From: Salipiger abyssi
Lineage (GTDB): Bacteria > Pseudomonadota > Alphaproteobacteria > Rhodobacterales > Rhodobacteraceae
Length of the DNA stretch: 64,000 nt
Direction: 5' to 3'
Assembly (NCBI RefSeq): GCF_001975705.1
Contig: NZ_CP015092.1
Location: 92,354 to 156,353 of the forward strand
Positions 8,354 through 18,141 of the stretch are shown here, one piece after another. Positions within the stretch are counted from its first letter, which is position 1; each line of letters begins with the position of its first letter. The notes beneath the pieces were generated by a model. The model saw only the letters and a list, made by a program, of their open reading frames with translations. It was not told the origin of the DNA and searched no databases. Both the position numbers and the translations under genes were made by a program.

Positions 8354-9904
8354 ATGTCCAGCGCCCCACCCATCGATCTGTCCGCGATCCCCGAAAGCCA
8401 GCGCGCCGCCGTGCTGGCGGTGCTGCAGGAGCGTGACGCGCTGAAGGACGCGAACCGGCGGCTCGAGCATCTCGTGGCCGAGCTGAACCATGTCGTGCAT
8501 GGCAAGCGGTCCGAGAAGCTGAGCGATGATGACCGACAGCTGGCCTTCGAGGACCTGGAAACCGCCGTCGCCGAGGTCGAGACCCGCAAGGAGCAGGTTG
8601 CGCCGTCGACGGCCACGCCGCGCCCGGCACGGCGTCGCAACCTGGGCCATCTGCCTGCCGAGTTGCCGCGCATCGAGCGTGTCCTGGAACCCGCAAGCCT
8701 CGATTGTCCATGTGGCTGCGGCCGGATGCACCGGATCGGCGAGGACCGCACCGAGCGCCTCGACATCATCCCGGCGCAACTCCGGGTCCTGGTCGACACC
8801 CGGCCGAAGTATGCCTGCCTTGTCTGTTCGGACGGGGTCACCCAGGCGCCAGCAGCACCTTGGCTGATCGAAGGTGGGCTACCGACCGAGGGCGCCATCG
8901 CGCATGTCCTGATGTCCAAGTTCGCGGACCACCTGCCGTTCTACCGCCAAAGCCAGATCCTGGCGCGCTCCGGCATCCAGATCGACCGCAGCACCCTGGC
9001 GGACTGGGCCGGCACAGCAGCCTTCCATCTCGGCCCCGTGGTCGACAGGCTGACCGAGCATCTCAAGTCGTCCGGCAAGCTGTTCATGGACGAGACCACC
9101 GCCCCGGTCCTCGACCCAGGCCGTGGCCGAACCAAGACCGGCTACCTCTGGGCGCTTGCCCGGGATGACCGCGGATGGGGCGGAGAGGACCCGCCCGGCG
9201 TGGTCTTCACCTACCATCCCAGCCGCGCAGGGGCGCATGCAGAGCAGATCCTGCAGGGCTTCGACGGAATCCTGCAGCTTGATGGCTATACCGGTTACGA
9301 TCGGTTGACGCGCCCCTCCCGCAAGGGCGGCGCGCCGATCACGGTTGCCCACTGCTGGGCACACGCTCGCCGCAAGCTGAAGGAAGTCTTCGACCGCGAC
9401 GGCTCCGAGATTGCGGCCGAGGGACTGCGCCGGATTGCCGAGTTCTATCGCATCGAAGCCGAGATCCGCGGTATGGGCCCCGGCCAGCGTCTGTCTGCCC
9501 GACAGGCCCGCAGCGCGCCCCTCGTGGCCGCGTTCGGCGATTGGCTGCAGGCGCAACGTCTTCGCGTCTCCGCAAAATCCCGGCTCGGCGAGAAGCTGAC
9601 CTACATCCATCGCCACTGGCCCGGCCTGCAGACCTTCCTCCACGATGGCCGCGTCGAGATCGACTCCAACGCCGTCGAGAACCTGATCCGACCGATCGCG
9701 TTGACGAGAAAGAATGCCCTCTTCGCCGGCCACGATGAGGGCGGCCGCACATGGGCTCGCGCCGCCTCCCTGATCGCCACCGCAAAGATCAACGGCGTCG
9801 AGCCTTTCGCCTACCTGAAGGCGACCCTCGAGGCCATCGCCGCCGGTCACCCGGCCAGCAGGATCGACGAGCTCCTGCCCTGGAACTTCAACCCGGCAAG
9901 CTGA
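8354..9904 (+). CDS. tnpC: IS66 DDE transposase TnpC
   Basis: 516 aa from the ATG at 8354 (an in-frame TTG at 8333 is less likely). It has an N-terminal leucine-rich coiled segment, a zinc-binding Cys cluster (CPCGCGRMH), then the DDE domain with FMDETTAPVLDPG, LDGYTGYDRL and the C-terminal NAVENLIRPIALTRKN block. It appears intact, so the element may be active. It stops 28 bp before the right end. Confidence 0.95.
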   Translation: MSSAPPIDLSAIPESQRAAVLAVLQERDALKDANRRLEHLVAELNHVVHGKRSEKLSDDDRQLAFEDLETAVAEVETRKEQVAPSTATPRPARRRNLGHLPAELPRIERVLEPASLDCPCGCGRMHRIGEDRTERLDIIPAQLRVLVDTRPKYACLVCSDGVTQAPAAPWLIEGGLPTEGAIAHVLMSKFADHLPFYRQSQILARSGIQIDRSTLADWAGTAAFHLGPVVDRLTEHLKSSGKLFMDETTAPVLDPGRGRTKTGYLWALARDDRGWGGEDPPGVVFTYHPSRAGAHAEQILQGFDGILQLDGYTGYDRLTRPSRKGGAPITVAHCWAHARRKLKEVFDRDGSEIAAEGLRRIAEFYRIEAEIRGMGPGQRLSARQARSAPLVAAFGDWLQAQRLRVSAKSRLGEKLTYIHRHWPGLQTFLHDGRVEIDSNAVENLIRPIALTRKNALFAGHDEGGRTWARAASLIATAKINGVEPFAYLKATLEAIAAGHPASRIDELLPWNFNPAS

Positions 9905-9932
9905 TCCCGCGTGGGGCGCAGACAGCGCTTAC

Positions 9933-10185
9933 TGAAAAGGAGCATCACGGTCGCAATCGTCGCGCCCATGATGAACGTCATGTAAAATCGGGTTTCGCTC
10001 CAGTAGACATGTTCGAAGGAGTACGAGTTGATGTACATCAGGCCGAACATGATCGCTGTCGACGTGCCAACCATCGCCAGAAACCGGCCATAGGATGAAC
10101 CTGAATGGCCCCCCGAATGTGCTGCATCTTCACTTGAACGGGCGTGGGACCCGCCGCTAGATTTCCCGGTCGTATCTTCAGACAT
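9933..10185 (-). pseudogene. DUF305 protein, 5' part, split by IS66-family element
   Basis: It starts MSEDTTGKSSGG at 10185 behind GGAGGG and encodes a His/Ser-rich cytosolic lead and the first membrane helix region (FLAMVGTSTAIMFGLMY). Past 9933 the frame runs into the IS and terminates inside it at 9847. Its continuation is 6751-7456. The original gene would have encoded about 320 residues. Confidence 0.9.
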
Positions 10186-10305
10186 TTGATCCCTCCACCT
10201 TGGCTTGAATTGCTGAAGAAACAACATTCCAGCGGGGGAGGGCTCCAACAAACTCCAACGCTACGGTGCGAAAATCCGAAGAATGTCGGCCCCAAGCATC
10301 ATGCG

Positions 10306-10695
10306 CTACGGCTCTTTGGCCAGATCTTTCAGAATCGGACAATCCGGGCGGTGATCGCCATGGCAGGCGTCAACGAGGTGTGACAGCGTATCGTGCATCG
10401 ACCTGAGCTGGGCAATCTTTTCGTCAATGGCCGCCAGGTGTTCTTGTGCGACCGCTTTTACTTGTGCGCTTTCCCGTGTCTCATCCTCATAGAGATCAAG
10501 CAGCGTGCGGCAGTCTTCTATCGAGAACCCCAAGGTCCGGGCGCGGCCCAGGAATGCGAGCTTGTGGATGTCGCTGTCGCGAAAGGCGCGATATCCGTTA
10601 TCGCTGCGCAAAGGCCGGACAAGGCCGATGTCTTCGTAGTAGCGGATTGTCTTCGCTGGCAAACCCGCGCGTTCTGATACTTCTCCGATGTTCAC
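10306..10695 (-). CDS. cueR: Cu(I)-responsive MerR-family regulator, copy 2
   Basis: 129 aa with a GTG start at 10695 (NIGEVSERAGLPAKTIRYYE). The metal loop is CHGDHRPDC, again C-x7-C, and the hydrophobic AFLGRARTLGFSIEDCRTLL dimer helix is typical of CueR. It follows copA by 9 bp on the same strand, so copA and cueR form one operon read from the CueR-type promoter at 13243-13273. It is clearly paralogous to cueR1 (366-794). Confidence 0.93.
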   Translation of the reverse strand: MNIGEVSERAGLPAKTIRYYEDIGLVRPLRSDNGYRAFRDSDIHKLAFLGRARTLGFSIEDCRTLLDLYEDETRESAQVKAVAQEHLAAIDEKIAQLRSMHDTLSHLVDACHGDHRPDCPILKDLAKEP

Positions 10696-10704
10696 ACCTG
10701 TCTC

Positions 10705-13215
10705 CTATTCTGCGGGCTGCGTTGCGAATTTCGTCGCCGCGTCGTGGGGCGGATCCTGTTCCGACATCGTCGCCTTGATCCGTCGCAGCCGCAGCGCGTT
10801 GGTCAGAACCGACACGGAGGACAGCGCCATGGCCCCGGCGGCAAACACCGGCGACAGGAGCAATCCAAAGGCTGGATAAAGCGCGCCCGCCGCCACAGGG
10901 ATCAGCGCGACGTTATAGCCAAAGGCCCAGATGAGGTTCTGCCGGATGTTGCGCATGGTCTTGCGCGACACGTCTATTGCATTCACCACGCCGCGCAGAT
11001 CCCCCGACATCAGCACCACGTCGGCGCTTTCGATTGCGACATCCGTGCCGGTTCCGATGGCGATGCCGACATCGGCATGGGCCAGTGCTGGCGCGTCGTT
11101 GATGCCGTCCCCGACAAAGGCGATCTTGCTGTTCCCTTGCCGCAATTCGTCCAGGGCGGCGACTTTTCCATCCGGTAATACCCCTGCAATGACGTGGTCG
11201 ATCCCGACCTCGCGGGCTATGGCATCTGCCGTGGCCTTCTTGTCTCCGGTGATCATCGCGACCTTGATCCCTCGATCATGCAGAGCTGCGATCACTTCGG
11301 CGCTGGAGGATTTGACCGGGTCTGCCACGGCAATCACAGCCGCCAGGGTTCCATCCACCGCAGCATAAAGCGCGGTGCGTCCCTTTTCGGCCAACGCCCT
11401 TTCGCGGTCTTCCAGCGGGCTGGTGTCAATGCCCTGCTGCACCATGAAGCGATCCGCACCGACATGAACCTTGCGGCCCTGGACAAGCGCCTCGACACCG
11501 TAGCCGGTCACGGACCGGAATTCCGTCGCATCGGGCCAGGACAGGCCTTCGCTCTTTGCGGACTGCACGATGGCCTCTGCCACCGGGTGCTCAGACTGCG
11601 CCTCGACAGATGCGATGAGGGCGAGTATCTCTGCCCGGTCAAAGCCGTCGGCCGTGATGAGGTCTGTCAAACTGGGTTGCCCTTGGGTGACCGTCCCGGT
11701 CTTGTCGAGCGCAACGAGGCCGACGTCGTCCAGATGTTGCAGCGCATCTCCCTTGCGGAAGAACACCCCCATCTCGGCAGCGCGTCCTGTCCCCACCATG
11801 ATCGAGGTGGGCGTGGCCAACCCCATGGCGCAGGGGCACGCAATGATCAGAACGGAGACACCCGCCACAAGCGCAAAGGTCAGAGCCGGATCGGGACCGA
11901 CCAGCAGCCAGACAACCACAGTCGCAAGCGCCAGAACCAGAACGGCAGGCACGAACCACATGGTCACGCGATCCACTAGGCCTTGGATCGGCAGCTTGGC
12001 CCCCTGAGCATCTTCGACCATGCGGATAATCTGCGCCAGCGTGGTATCCGCCCCGACCCGCGTCGCCGTTATGGTCAGGCTCCCGGTGCCGTTCACCGTG
12101 CCGCCGGTCACCGGTTCGCCAGCAGCCTTTGGCACGGCGAGGGGTTCACCGGTGATCATGCTTTCATCGACGTTGCTTGATCCTTCTGTGACCTCGCCAT
12201 CGACAGGCAGCCTTTCACCGGGACGCACGAGGATCTGATCGCCGATCCGAAGTTCCTTGATGTCAACCTCGGTCGCCTGCCCCTCGCGCAGGACCCTGGC
12301 TGTCTTTGCCTGCAGACCAAGAAGGGCCTGAATGGCTGCACCGGTCTTGCCCTTGGCCCGCGCTTCAAGCCAGCGACCCAACAAGATCAGAACGACAATA
12401 ACCGCCGCTGCTTCGAAATAGACGGCGCGCACACCGTCAGGCAGCACCTGTGGCAGGAAGGTCGCGACTACGGAATAAGTCCACGCCGCCCCGGTTCCCA
12501 GCGCGACAAGGCTGTTCATATCCGGAGCACGCTTGATCAACGCCGGAATGCCCTTCGCAAAGAACCTCCAACCCGGTCCGAACAGAACCACCGTGGCAAG
12601 CGCGAATTGGATCAGCCACGACGTTTGAATGCCGATTGTGCTCTCAATCAGGCCCTCAAAGCCGGGTATGGTGTGTTTTCCCATTTCCAGAACGAACACC
12701 GGAACGGTCAGGATCGCGGCAAGGATGACACGGCGCGCCAGCGCGTCGGCTTCTTCTGCCTTGCGGTCCGATCGGTCCTCGTGCGCATCGCTCTGCGCAA
12801 TCTCGGCCGGGTATCCCGCCTCCGTACTGATCCGGGCAATCTCTTCCGGGGTGATGGCATCTGAAAGATACTCTACCACAGCCGTTTCGGTTGCTAGATT
12901 GACCGCCGCATTCAATAGGCCGGGTGTCCGTACAAGCGCCTGTTCAACCCGACCGACACAGGACGCGCAGGACATGGCGTCTACGTTCAGCGTGACGCGC
13001 GCCGTGCTTGCCGGGTAGCCGGCCTGCGACAGTGCCGCAACCGCTGCGCCCGTCGTGGCTGCATCATCCGTCTGAAACTGTGCCGTTTCACTCACCAGAT
13101 TGACACTGACGTTCGAAAGGCCTGGAACCTCGCCGAGAGCCTTTTCAACCCTGCCCACACAGGACGCGCAGCTCATGCCGGAAACGGACAGACGTATCGT
13201 ATTGGGGTCGGTCAT
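10705..13215 (-). CDS. copA: Cu(I)-exporting P1B-1 ATPase CopA
   Basis: 836 aa. It has two N-terminal HMA domains, each with MSCASC (about residues 14-19 and 82-87), eight predicted membrane helices, an actuator TGE motif (MITGEPL), CPCAMG in the transport helix, phosphorylation site DKTGT, and [10 protein letters not shown] in the hinge. This is the CPC-class Cu(I) efflux pump exporting cytosolic copper to the periplasm. It is the first gene of the copA-cueR operon and divergent from copZ. Confidence 0.97.
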   Translation of the reverse strand: MTDPNTIRLSVSGMSCASCVGRVEKALGEVPGLSNVSVNLVSETAQFQTDDAATTGAAVAALSQAGYPASTARVTLNVDAMSCASCVGRVEQALVRTPGLLNAAVNLATETAVVEYLSDAITPEEIARISTEAGYPAEIAQSDAHEDRSDRKAEEADALARRVILAAILTVPVFVLEMGKHTIPGFEGLIESTIGIQTSWLIQFALATVVLFGPGWRFFAKGIPALIKRAPDMNSLVALGTGAAWTYSVVATFLPQVLPDGVRAVYFEAAAVIVVLILLGRWLEARAKGKTGAAIQALLGLQAKTARVLREGQATEVDIKELRIGDQILVRPGERLPVDGEVTEGSSNVDESMITGEPLAVPKAAGEPVTGGTVNGTGSLTITATRVGADTTLAQIIRMVEDAQGAKLPIQGLVDRVTMWFVPAVLVLALATVVVWLLVGPDPALTFALVAGVSVLIIACPCAMGLATPTSIMVGTGRAAEMGVFFRKGDALQHLDDVGLVALDKTGTVTQGQPSLTDLITADGFDRAEILALIASVEAQSEHPVAEAIVQSAKSEGLSWPDATEFRSVTGYGVEALVQGRKVHVGADRFMVQQGIDTSPLEDRERALAEKGRTALYAAVDGTLAAVIAVADPVKSSSAEVIAALHDRGIKVAMITGDKKATADAIAREVGIDHVIAGVLPDGKVAALDELRQGNSKIAFVGDGINDAPALAHADVGIAIGTGTDVAIESADVVLMSGDLRGVVNAIDVSRKTMRNIRQNLIWAFGYNVALIPVAAGALYPAFGLLLSPVFAAGAMALSSVSVLTNALRLRRIKATMSEQDPPHDAATKFATQPAE

Positions 13216-13242
13216 GAGAGACTCCTCGGTTGAACTTACCCT

Positions 13243-13273
13243 GATATAGGGCTTCCAGTTGCTGGAAGCTCAA
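13243..13273 (-). promoter_or_regulatory. CueR-type promoter of copA-cueR2
   Basis: Minus strand: -35 TTGAGC (13268-13273), 19-bp spacer with the dyad GCTTCCAGCAACTGGAAGC, -10 TATATC (13243-13248). It lies 28 bp upstream of the copA ATG. Confidence 0.9.
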
Positions 13274-13305
13274 GAGAGTATCTCATTTATTTTTCTGATA
13301 TTTGC

Positions 13306-13336
13306 TTGACCTTCCTCCCGATGGAACGACCAAGTC
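13306..13336 (+). promoter_or_regulatory. CueR-type promoter of copZ
   Basis: -35 TTGACC at 13306-13311, then TTCC-N7-GGAA (TTCCTCCCGATGGAA) inside a 19-bp spacer, then a weak -10 CAAGTC. It is divergent from the copA promoter, 33 bp away, suggesting coordinated CueR control. Confidence 0.7.
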
Positions 13337-13364
13337 TGAGGTTGTACCAAAAATGGAGGCCTTC

Positions 13365-13559
13365 ATGATTTTTTCCGTCCCGAAAATGAGCTGTGGACAC
13401 TGTACATCCGCTATCGAAAGCGGCATCAAGGCAAAGGATCCATCAGCCGTTGTCACGTCCGATCTGGACCTTCGCCTTGTCACTGTCCAAAGCACATTGG
13501 AACAGGCCGCTGTGCGGCAAGCCATCGTTGACGCTGGCTACGACGCTTCAGCCGCGTAA
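13365..13559 (+). CDS. copZ: CopZ-type copper chaperone
   Basis: 64 aa HMA-fold protein. The ATG at 13365 is chosen because GGAGG lies 8 bp upstream. MSCGHC is the Cu(I)-binding CxxC loop, followed by the usual beta-alpha-beta pattern and a GYDASAA tail. Such chaperones hand Cu(I) to the HMA domains of CopA, encoded divergently. The stop is 8 bp from the convergent DsbA-like gene. Confidence 0.92.
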   Translation: MIFSVPKMSCGHCTSAIESGIKAKDPSAVVTSDLDLRLVTVQSTLEQAAVRQAIVDAGYDASAA

Positions 13560-13567
13560 GCTTGTCC

Positions 13568-14287
13568 TTATTCGGCGGCCCGTGCCTGATCGACAAGCTC
13601 GATCATCTGGTCCGCCTGGATCAGGCCCGGCGCAAGACTGTCGCCGATCACAAATGAAGGTGTGCCACTGAACCCCAGAGATTGCGCAAGCCGCATGGAA
13701 GTCTGTATGTGTTCTTCTATTTCCGGTCCGTTCATGTCGCGACGCAACTGTGCAACATCGAGGCCGATGTCTTCCGCAGTGCGGAGAATCGATGCTTCCT
13801 CTGCGCGTTCCTTCAGTTGCATCATGGCCCAATGAAACTCTTCATATTTGCCCTGGTTTCGGGACGCCAGCGCCGCGCGGGCGGCAAAAACCGACCCGTC
13901 CCCCAGAATGGGCCATTCCCGGTAAACGACCCTGACGTTGGGATCAGCGGCAAGCAATGCCTCCATTTCAGGTTTAACCCGGCGGCAATAGGGGCAGTTG
14001 TAGTCGAAGAATTCGACAACCGTGACATCGCCATCCGGATTGCCCAGAACGGGCGCATTGGGATCATTTTCAAGCGTGGCTTTTTCCGTATCGAGAACCT
14101 GCGCTGCGGCTTGCGCCTGCAACGCCTGCTGTTGCTGTTCGAACAACTGCGCGGCCTCGAACACGATGCCCGGATTCTCGCGGATGGCTTCCAGCATCAG
14201 TTCCTTGATCCGGTCTTCGTCCATGCCGTCTGCCGTCGCAGCGATGGGAAGCATTAACAGTGCGGTGGTAGCCAAGAATCTTTTCAT
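13568..14287 (-). CDS. DsbA-like periplasmic thiol oxidoreductase (ScsC/BdbD type)
   Basis: 239 aa with signal peptide [19 protein letters not shown], an N-terminal helical arm (residues ~22-75, Gln/Ala-rich, possible oligomerisation stalk as in ScsC), then a thioredoxin fold with FFDYNCPYCRRVKPE and cis-Pro motif SGTPSFVIG. It is last in a long operon; its ATG overlaps the cytochrome stop (TAATG). Probable partners are the ScsB-like reductase or the VKOR fusion. It may protect or isomerise copper-damaged disulfides or reduce apocytochrome/oxidase thiols. Confidence 0.9.
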   Translation of the reverse strand: MKRFLATTALLMLPIAATADGMDEDRIKELMLEAIRENPGIVFEAAQLFEQQQQALQAQAAAQVLDTEKATLENDPNAPVLGNPDGDVTVVEFFDYNCPYCRRVKPEMEALLAADPNVRVVYREWPILGDGSVFAARAALASRNQGKYEEFHWAMMQLKERAEEASILRTAEDIGLDVAQLRRDMNGPEIEEHIQTSMRLAQSLGFSGTPSFVIGDSLAPGLIQADQMIELVDQARAAE

Positions 14288-14781
14288 TATCCGTCTCCTT
14301 GTGAGGCAATATCCTGGGCCGTGCGCTCGGCTTGCGTGGCGCGTTCACGCTCCGGCCATGTTGACTTGATGTATGCGAGGATGTCCCAGATTTCCCCGTC
14401 GCTCAGTTGGTCGCCGAAACCGGGCATGCCGCTGTTGAAGTCAACGCCTTGCGCCGCGAGAACCTCGGCGCCCCCCAGCTTGGTGTAGGCGAACAGCATG
14501 CTGTCCGCGTGGTGCCAAGTGTGGCCGCTTGCATCATGCGGCGGTGCGGGCAGGCTTCCGTCATCACGCGGACTGCGCCAGTTTTCTTCACCTTCCAGAT
14601 TTGCGCCATGGCACGCGGCGCAATTTTCGGCATAGAGGACTTCGCCCGCGGCCACATCGGCTGAGGAGTTGATGAGGTTTTCCGCCGTATGGTCGGTTCC
14701 GCCGGACCGGGTCCACAGGAATATGGTAGCCACCGCAACGGTAACTACGCCCAACGCAAGATAGACGGATCGCGGGGTCAT
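14287..14781 (-). CDS. Monohaem membrane-anchored cytochrome c
   Basis: 164 aa starting at 14781, where ATGA overlaps the stop of the multicopper oxidase. An N-terminal hydrophobic anchor (residues 4-22) is followed by a class I fold with CAACH as haem site. A region with [11 protein letters not shown] and an axial Met near [19 protein letters not shown] complete it. It is the likely electron partner of the adjacent multicopper oxidase. Confidence 0.88.
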   Translation of the reverse strand: MTPRSVYLALGVVTVAVATIFLWTRSGGTDHTAENLINSSADVAAGEVLYAENCAACHGANLEGEENWRSPRDDGSLPAPPHDASGHTWHHADSMLFAYTKLGGAEVLAAQGVDFNSGMPGFGDQLSDGEIWDILAYIKSTWPERERATQAERTAQDIASQGDG

Positions 14782-16166
14782 CCAACGACGATCTTGGTCA
14801 TCATGCCCGAAGCCGCATGCGACAGCATGTGGCAATGTAGCAGCCATTGGCCCGGGTTGTCCGCCACAAAGGCAATCTCGCGCGTCTGACCCCGTTCAAG
14901 AAGGGTCGTGTCACGCAGCGGTCCGAGGGTGCCGTTTTCGGCGACCTCGTGGAAGTGAATGCCATGCAGGTGCATCGCGTGCGGAAACGCCGTGTCGTTC
15001 ACGATCTTCAATCGTACATTCTGGCCGCGGTCCAGCCGCGCAAGGGGATCACCGTTGATCCCGTCCACTTTGCCGTTGAACGACCAGAAATACCCGGCCT
15101 CGACGATCTCGCCGATCGGCTTGAGTTCGCCCCCAAGGGAAGCGGACCTCATCCGCCCCATGGCACCGCCTTCCATACTCAGGCTGAGCATCGTGGCTTC
15201 ACTCAAGTCGACCATCCTGTGGTCGTTCGGCGGCAAGGCCAAAGGCGCGTCTCGACGATTTTTCGAGCCCCACTCAACGACCTCGAATGTAACCTGGCTG
15301 AAGGCCTCTTCCCGGCCGAACTGAAGAATATGAGCCGTTTCACCAACATCCGCGACCACATCGACGATCAGGTCGATCCGTTGAGCCGGAGCGAGGATCA
15401 TCGGCTCCGTCACCTTAATGGGTGCAGCCAGGGGCATGCCGTCCAAAGCAACCGCCCAACCGTCAAGGCCTTCCAGCCCCAGTTGGAAATTGCGCGCATT
15501 GGCAGCATTGATCAGCCGCAAGCGCAGTCTTTCGTTCTTGCGTGCACTCAGGCCCAGATTGAAGGTTCCATTGGTCGTCAGCAGGTTGCCGATGCGCCCT
15601 GCGTGGCTGAGATCATGAGGCGCTCCGAAGTCGTCTTTGATCTGCGCGGTTTCGGGGTCAATAAGCCAATCATCCAGGATCAGGACTTCCTCGCGATCAA
15701 TGTCGAGAGGCTCGGCCTCTTCCACGATCAGTGCACCGTAAAGCCCTCTGCCCACCTGCTCAAACGACCTATTATGGGCATGGTACCAATAGGTCCCGGC
15801 ATCCGGGACAGTAAAGTCATAGTCGAATGTTTCCTCCGGCTGGACCACATCCTGTGTCAGGCCGGAAACGCCATCCATCGCATTGTCGATGCGGATGCCG
15901 TGCCAATGCGTCGACGTTCCCTGAGAAAACCGGTTGACCAATCTGCGCTGGACACGCCCCCCCTGCGCCACGCGAATCTCCGGACCGGGTGAGCCGCCGT
16001 CAAAGCACCAAAGCGATGTCTTGCCATAGTTGCCGGGCAGCAGCTGCACGTCGCTTTGCTGGGCTGTCAGGGTCGCGAATGGCGTGCCCGCAAATCCAGT
16101 GCTGGCCGACAGACCACTGAACGCAGCAGATGTTGCCAGAAATTGGCGGCGATTGAGCGTGATCAT
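14778..16166 (-). CDS. TAT-exported multicopper oxidase in cytochrome operon
   Basis: 462 aa from the ATG at 16166. The TAT signal is [12 protein letters not shown]. All four copper-ligand blocks are present: [21 protein letters not shown] and [13 protein letters not shown] (T1 Cys with Met ligand). This is a three-domain laccase/CueO/CopA-type oxidase without a long Met-rich insert. It sits between a dihaem and a monohaem cytochrome c with a 4-bp overlap to the latter, unlike stand-alone CueO genes. It probably oxidises Cu(I) or an organic reductant in the periplasm; whether electrons go to O2, to the cytochromes, or come from them is not decided by sequence. Confidence 0.9.
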   Translation of the reverse strand: MITLNRRQFLATSAAFSGLSASTGFAGTPFATLTAQQSDVQLLPGNYGKTSLWCFDGGSPGPEIRVAQGGRVQRRLVNRFSQGTSTHWHGIRIDNAMDGVSGLTQDVVQPEETFDYDFTVPDAGTYWYHAHNRSFEQVGRGLYGALIVEEAEPLDIDREEVLILDDWLIDPETAQIKDDFGAPHDLSHAGRIGNLLTTNGTFNLGLSARKNERLRLRLINAANARNFQLGLEGLDGWAVALDGMPLAAPIKVTEPMILAPAQRIDLIVDVVADVGETAHILQFGREEAFSQVTFEVVEWGSKNRRDAPLALPPNDHRMVDLSEATMLSLSMEGGAMGRMRSASLGGELKPIGEIVEAGYFWSFNGKVDGINGDPLARLDRGQNVRLKIVNDTAFPHAMHLHGIHFHEVAENGTLGPLRDTTLLERGQTREIAFVADNPGQWLLHCHMLSHAASGMMTKIVVG

Positions 16167-16182
16167 TCGTGGGTTCCCAAGA

Positions 16183-17073
16183 TTATGATTTGTTGTCCAG
16201 CAGGTAGGTGGCCATCGCATTCAGGTCTGCGTCGCTCAGAAAGCCCGTGCCATAGCGCACGACTTCGGCCATTGATCCACCAAATACGTCGCCAGACGGC
16301 GTTATGCCAGATCGCAATGCATAAGCCATATCGTCTGTTGTCCAGCCTTCGGACACAAGATCGCGCGTCCGGATCGAAGGTGCTTTGCCACCTCCCGGCA
16401 AGGCGTCGTTGCCGGAAAACCTCTTCGATACTATGCGTGCGCCTGCAAAGTTCCGCGTTGTGTGGCAGGCAGCACAATGTGCCGCCCCGTTGACCAGCAG
16501 CTTGCCCCTGTTCCAAGCATCGCTTCGGTCCGCCTCTGGTGCGGTGTCAGGCTTTGTCAGAAAAGCCGCCCGCCAAAGTTTCATCCCCCATCGCTGATCG
16601 AACGGAAAAGGCACCTCATGGGACGGGGTCGGCACATTCACGGCTGGCACGGTCTGGAACGCGGCCCACAGATCGGCAATGTCCTGATCCGTGTAGTTTG
16701 CATAAAACGGGTAGGTGAAGGTGGGATAATAGGGGTCTCCGTCCGGGGAAATTCCCTGCCTTACCGCTTTTGCAAACTCTTCTACTGTCCAGCCGCCAAT
16801 CCCGAATTCGACATCGGTGGTCAGATTTGGCGGATAGAATGTCCCGAAATCGGTCCGGAGCGGCGCTCCTCCTGCCAATGGCGCCCCGCCAGCTTCAAAG
16901 TTGGTGTGGCACGCAATGCATCCACCGGCGCGCGCCAGATACGACCCCCGCTGGGCATCGCCTTGCAGGGTCAGGTCCGAGACTGGCGCACCGATCGGCC
17001 AGGCTATCGTTGCCGCGACAACGCCGATGCCGCCGACGACCCCCGCACCGATGATCCAACGCCACCACCGCAT
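16183..17073 (-). CDS. Dihaem cytochrome c, alcohol-dehydrogenase-subunit type
   Basis: 296 aa with an N-terminal membrane anchor (WWRWIIGAGVVGGIGVV). Two class I domains carry CIACH (near residue 52) and CAACH (near 200). Motifs FGTFYPPNLT, GGWTVEEFAKAVRQGISPDG and DDMAYALRSGITPSGD match cytochromes that take electrons from periplasmic dehydrogenases and pass them to ubiquinone or terminal oxidases. The ATG at 17073 overlaps-by-proximity the preceding stop at 17078; ORF sequence upstream of it is not cytochrome-like. It lies 16 bp before the multicopper oxidase start. Confidence 0.88.
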   Translation of the reverse strand: MRWWRWIIGAGVVGGIGVVAATIAWPIGAPVSDLTLQGDAQRGSYLARAGGCIACHTNFEAGGAPLAGGAPLRTDFGTFYPPNLTTDVEFGIGGWTVEEFAKAVRQGISPDGDPYYPTFTYPFYANYTDQDIADLWAAFQTVPAVNVPTPSHEVPFPFDQRWGMKLWRAAFLTKPDTAPEADRSDAWNRGKLLVNGAAHCAACHTTRNFAGARIVSKRFSGNDALPGGGKAPSIRTRDLVSEGWTTDDMAYALRSGITPSGDVFGGSMAEVVRYGTGFLSDADLNAMATYLLDNKS

Positions 17074-17077
17074 CTGA

Positions 17078-17668
17078 TCACTTGTCCTCTTTGCGGAACT
17101 TCTGGTGGCAGGCCGAACAGGTCTGGGCGACCATCGCGAACGCACGGTCGGTCGGCATGTCCGCAAACATCTCGGTCGTCATGGGAAGGTCCGATCCCAT
17201 CATGCCCCCTCCCATTGCAGGCGCGGACCCGCCACCCATCATCCCGTCAGTGGCGCCGCCCATCATTGATTCGCTACCGTTGCCCTGTGCTGCGGCCAAC
17301 CCATTGCCTGCGCTCAACTTCAATCCTTCGGCGGCTGTTCTCAACTCTTGCGCAAGGGCCGCGAACTCTTCGCTGTTTTCCCAGACCGACGGCAACGCCT
17401 TGGACACTCCGCCACCCGAGCCTTCAGGAAACAGTCGCGTCATTTGCTCACCGGCATGGCCGATCATCGCGCCAGCTTCCCTGCGGACGACATCGGCGTC
17501 ATAAGGTACCTGACCCCGCATCATGGGTGATAGCGTCTTGAGTGTTTTGGCCATCGCGGACATGCCCTGCATCCGCTCCAGCACCACGCCGGTTGCTCCG
17601 GAATGCGCCAAGGCAGCAACGCCGGTCGTCCCGATCGCAATGGCAGTAATCCATATCTTCATGTTCAT
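17078..17668 (-). CDS. Cytochrome c'/c556-like protein with Met-rich insert
   Basis: 196 aa if started at the ATG at 17668 (AGGA 9 bp upstream; ATG 17677 and TTG 17686 also possible). Signal peptide ends near LAHSG. Four-helix class II features: a single C-terminal haem site CSACH followed by QKFRKEDK. Between helices is an unusual Met/Gly-rich stretch (MMGGATDGMMGGG, MGGGMMGSD) not typical of cytochromes c', which could bind Cu(I). The stop is 4 bp upstream of the dihaem cytochrome ATG. Confidence 0.85.
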   Translation of the reverse strand: MNMKIWITAIAIGTTGVAALAHSGATGVVLERMQGMSAMAKTLKTLSPMMRGQVPYDADVVRREAGAMIGHAGEQMTRLFPEGSGGGVSKALPSVWENSEEFAALAQELRTAAEGLKLSAGNGLAAAQGNGSESMMGGATDGMMGGGSAPAMGGGMMGSDLPMTTEMFADMPTDRAFAMVAQTCSACHQKFRKEDK

Positions 17669-17682
17669 GTTGGTCATTCCTG

Positions 17683-18141
17683 TCAATTGATCCCGTTGGC
17701 GCGCTGAAGTTCCCGCACATATGCAACAACCATCTTCACATCGCCGGGTGTGACGCCTTCAACTGGCGGCATATTGCCAAACTTCCAATGGTGCGCTCTG
17801 ACACCTTGTTTCGCGGCAAGCAAAAAAGCGGCGTCACCGTGATGGCTCGGTTCATAGATCTTGTGGACAAGCGGCGGTGCCACGCCATTCTGTCCGGCAG
17901 CATTCGCACCGTGACAAGCGGCGCAAGCGCCATCGAAAACACGCTTTCCCAATTGGGCATTTGCTGAGAATTCAGCAGGCACAACCACGTCTGCAATCGG
18001 CGCGCCCTCTTCCGTCTGCGAAAGATCAGGCGTTGTCATTGTGTGGCCGGGCATCGAAGACGATGGCTGCAATTGCTGCCAGATCACAACCGCGCCACCG
18101 ACGACAAAAAACGCCGCAATCAGGATGCCGGACTTCGACAT
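17683..18141 (-). CDS. Small monohaem cytochrome c
   Basis: 152 aa from the ATG at 18141, which overlaps the L,D-transpeptidase stop (TGATG). An N-terminal anchor helix (ILIAAFFVVGGAVVIW) precedes a class I domain with CAACH (near 78) and probable Met ligand in FGNMPPVEGVTP. It is the first of four c-type cytochromes in this operon. Confidence 0.88.
   Translation of the reverse strand: MSKSGILIAAFFVVGGAVVIWQQLQPSSSMPGHTMTTPDLSQTEEGAPIADVVVPAEFSANAQLGKRVFDGACAACHGANAAGQNGVAPPLVHKIYEPSHHGDAAFLLAAKQGVRAHHWKFGNMPPVEGVTPGDVKMVVAYVRELQRANGIN

Larger units (their letters stand above)
7457..9932 (+). mobile_element. IS66-family insertion sequence, 2476 bp
   Basis: The ends are GTAAACGGTGTC (left) and the inverse of GTAAGCGCTGTC (right), with about 17 of 22 terminal bases matching. 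GTAA at the tips is typical of IS66. It is bounded by the direct repeat TGAAAAGG (7449-7456 and 9933-9940), the 8-bp duplication expected of this family. It contains the canonical three genes tnpA-tnpB-tnpC and interrupts a DUF305 gene. Confidence 0.95.
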
